Part shown: positions 5,809-7,120 of the stretch, in pieces | Numbering within the stretch: the stretch's first letter is position 1 | Layout of the letters: each line of letters starts with the position of its first letter | NCBI GenBank assembly: GCA_044375275.1 | Contig: JBILMZ010000182.1 | Location: 1-7,120 of the forward strand | Source: SZUA-430 sp044375275 | GTDB lineage: Bacteria > Pseudomonadota > Alphaproteobacteria > Micropepsales > Micropepsaceae | Length of the DNA stretch: 7,120 bases | Direction: 5' to 3' | Made by a program: the position numbers and the translations under genes | Notes under the pieces: model-generated | Databases searched by the model: none | What the model was told of the DNA's origin: nothing | What the model saw: the letters and a program-made list of their open reading frames with translations, nothing else

Positions 5809-6053
5809 TTGCGCCCCCTGATGATCCGGCCGATCACGACGGCGACATATCCGAGAGCCGCCGAAATGCCGCCGACGAGGATGACCAGAAAAAGGCTGCT
5901 GAGGGCGTCCTGGAATGAAGGTTCCTGGAGCAGGAACTCGCCCATCATCCACGCGCTGCACAGGCCGCACAACGCGATCCAGATGATGCCCATCCCGATG
6001 ATGGCGTTGCCGATCATGAGCCGGACGGGATTGTCGGGTGGCGCTTCAGTCAT
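5805..6053 (-). CDS. Small two-helix membrane protein, 82 aa, function unknown
   Basis: I recognise no family. Helices lie at about residues 12-36 and 51-75, with an intervening amphipathic stretch (LLQEPSFQDAL) and a basic C-terminal tail (GRIIRGRK). The first helix contains CGLC (Cys29 and Cys32). The ATG at 6053 follows an AGGA site (6064-6061) with 7 bases of spacing. The gene lies 57 bases after the DUF4153 gene and overlaps the next start as ATGA. It thus begins a tightly chained trio with the 79-aa membrane protein and the hydrolase, and no promoter of its own is evident in the 57-base gap. Joint membrane assembly with those partners is inference. Confidence 0.8.
   Translation of the reverse strand: MTEAPPDNPVRLMIGNAIIGMGIIWIALCGLCSAWMMGEFLLQEPSFQDALSSLFLVILVGGISAALGYVAVVIGRIIRGRK
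5814..5819 (-). promoter_or_regulatory. Ribosome binding site of the 79-aa membrane protein gene
   Basis: The minus strand reads AGGGGG at 5819-5814, five bases before the ATG at 5808 and inside the end of the 82-aa gene. It supports the short form of the 79-aa protein and the ATGA overlap arrangement. Confidence 0.65.
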
Positions 6054-6060
6054 GTCGCCA

Positions 6061-6064
6061 TCCT
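6061..6064 (-). promoter_or_regulatory. Ribosome binding site of the 82-aa membrane protein gene
   Basis: The minus strand reads AGGA at 6064-6061 with 7 bases of spacing to the ATG at 6053, a standard arrangement. Confidence 0.55.
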
Positions 6065-6110
6065 ATCACGATTCCGGCGGAGCCCGGCCACGTGGCACGT
6101 TGGTTTGCCT

Positions 6111-7120
6111 TCACTTCGCCGGCGCGGCAGGTGCCGGACAGGCGTCCACGAGGCGGTAGCGCCGGCCGTTGAACTCAAGGTCATTCATGGCCGGTTGTGT
6201 GATGCTGATGTCCGACGTTGCGAAATCCAGCGGGTTCGCCGTGTCGCAGTCCGAAGTGAGGAACTTCCCGCTGTACACCCAGACGGATCCTGCCGTCTCC
6301 CGGTAGACCTGCACTTCGTAGTTCGACTTGCGCAGCAGAATCTCCGGCCTGTTGTCGCGGTGGATATCCTCAAGGCGGGCCTGACAGCCGGCCGGCGGGG
6401 ATGTGTAGCGAACGCACTGAACGGGGGATTCGGGTATGTCTTTCCACCCCTGCTGCAGGAAGGATGCCGGAAGTGTTGAGCCGACCGGAAAGACCTTGAT
6501 GCCGGCGCGCAGTTCGTCCGGGGTCATTGCCGGGGCGACGGCTGCGGTGTCCATAACGCGTCCCGAGCGCTTCATGGCGGCTTGGGCTGCCGCCGAGACG
6601 GTGGGAGATGCCTTGTCGTTCGCCATGGCTGCCAGGGCAAGTTCGCCATAGCGTCCCGCGTCGAACTTGAGGAAGTCGAAGTCGAATGTGGCGAGTGTCG
6701 TTCGCCCTGACTTCAGGCGGCTCACCTGGTCTTCGACAGCAAGACGGTAGGGGTCGGCCAGCGGCGTCAGCATGCTGGCGACAACGGCGACCCACGCAAC
6801 TGCGGCAAGGATGTTGGTGGCCTGCAGCGGCTGCATCCAGCGGCCGGGCCAGAGGGCGGCGACGGCATAGCCTGCGGCATAGATGGAACCGACGGTGACG
6901 AAGGCGAGCGCGATCACGCGATCGGGCGTGAGGCCATATTGGTCCACACGCAGCCAGACTGAATAGAATGAGATGAGAGCCACGGGAACGAGCGCCAGTG
7001 CTGCCAGCCTGACGGCGAGTTTCAGGACGGTGCCCGGCGTGCGCTCTTCGTCGCCGTCCTGGTAGGCGGCGTTGATCAGGACAACGAGAACCGCACCAGC
7101 GGTGATCAGCATGGGCGTGG
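6111..7120 (-). CDS. DUF4153 membrane protein, C-terminal part (5' end outside the window)
   Basis: The frame is open to the right edge. An ATG at 7112 exists, but the two codons before it are also open and the hydrophobic segment starts right there. DUF4153 proteins usually have many more N-terminal helices, so I treat the 333 visible residues as a C-terminal fragment. Numbering from that Met, helices lie at about 2-17, 31-53, 66-88 and 98-118. The recognisable family signature is LRVDQYGLTPDR (54-65) between helices two and three, then DPYRLAVEDQVSRLKSGR (120-137) and FDFDFLKFDAGRYG (143-156). A region from about 195 to 325 follows, probably extracytoplasmic. It includes PVGSTLPASFL, an LEDIHRDNRPEILL segment resembling FG-GAP/VCBS-type loops, and four Cys (233, 243, 289, 325) that may pair. 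The biochemical role of DUF4153 is not established. It is the first visible gene of the minus-strand cluster leading to the hydrolase. Confidence 0.82.
   Translation of the reverse strand, partial: TPMLITAGAVLVVLINAAYQDGDEERTPGTVLKLAVRLAALALVPVALISFYSVWLRVDQYGLTPDRVIALAFVTVGSIYAAGYAVAALWPGRWMQPLQATNILAAVAWVAVVASMLTPLADPYRLAVEDQVSRLKSGRTTLATFDFDFLKFDAGRYGELALAAMANDKASPTVSAAAQAAMKRSGRVMDTAAVAPAMTPDELRAGIKVFPVGSTLPASFLQQGWKDIPESPVQCVRYTSPPAGCQARLEDIHRDNRPEILLRKSNYEVQVYRETAGSVWVYSGKFLTSDCDTANPLDFATSDISITQPAMNDLEFNGRRYRLVDACPAPAAPAK

Noticed and set aside
5809..5970. 54-residue N-terminal extension of the 79-aa membrane protein
   Set aside because: It runs through the 82-aa gene in another frame, reads as Arg/Pro-rich shadow sequence, and the ATG at 5808 has a strong ribosome site.
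6087..6096. 10-bp palindrome GCCACGTGGC in the gap after the DUF4153 gene
   Set aside because: It is short and loopless, without a T-run; palindromes of this size are expected by chance in GC-rich DNA.

Overview
The window is GC-rich with strong G/C preference at third codon positions. Its genes look like ordinary alphaproteobacterial chromosome: an alphaproteobacterial-style autotransporter, a DUF4153 membrane protein, and a LOG-family protein with the N-terminal extension usual in that class. A Hyphomonadaceae- or Caulobacterales-like source is my best guess, from protein style only; no rRNA or other marker gene is present. I see no tRNA, rRNA, CRISPR array, insertion sequence or phage gene.

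Layout. (1) Bases 1-537, plus strand: the last 29 codons of an unidentified gene, then a 147-aa uncharacterised protein starting 3 bases after that gene's stop. (2) Bases 545-1312, minus strand: a LOG-family (TIGR00730, 'lysine decarboxylase-like') nucleotide phosphoribohydrolase, convergent with the previous gene at 7 bases. (3) A 128-base divergent intergenic region, then a plus-strand two-helix membrane protein of unknown function (1441-2283). (4) A strong intrinsic terminator (2307-2330) serving the minus-strand gene from the other side. (5) Bases 2355-4538, minus strand: a single-gene type Va autotransporter of 727 aa (signal peptide, beta-helical passenger with one PATR repeat, about 260-residue C-terminal barrel ending in Trp). 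It has its own promoter, a good Shine-Dalgarno sequence and a dyad over the -35 element. (6) Bases 4784-7120, minus strand: a four-gene cluster. A 5'-truncated DUF4153 membrane protein comes first, then two tiny two-helix membrane proteins, then a circularly permuted NlpC/P60 (YiiX-like, papain fold) hydrolase. The last three genes are chained by two ATGA stop/start overlaps.

How the genes may work together. The LOG protein and the autotransporter each appear to stand alone. The chained cluster is the part most likely to be a functional unit: two small membrane hairpins of matching size and architecture, translated in lockstep with a predicted cytoplasmic cysteine hydrolase, probably acting on a lipid- or peptide-like substrate at the inner membrane. 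I could not assign it to a described system, and no single gene in the window is obviously exotic. Most of the window is well explained by known families.
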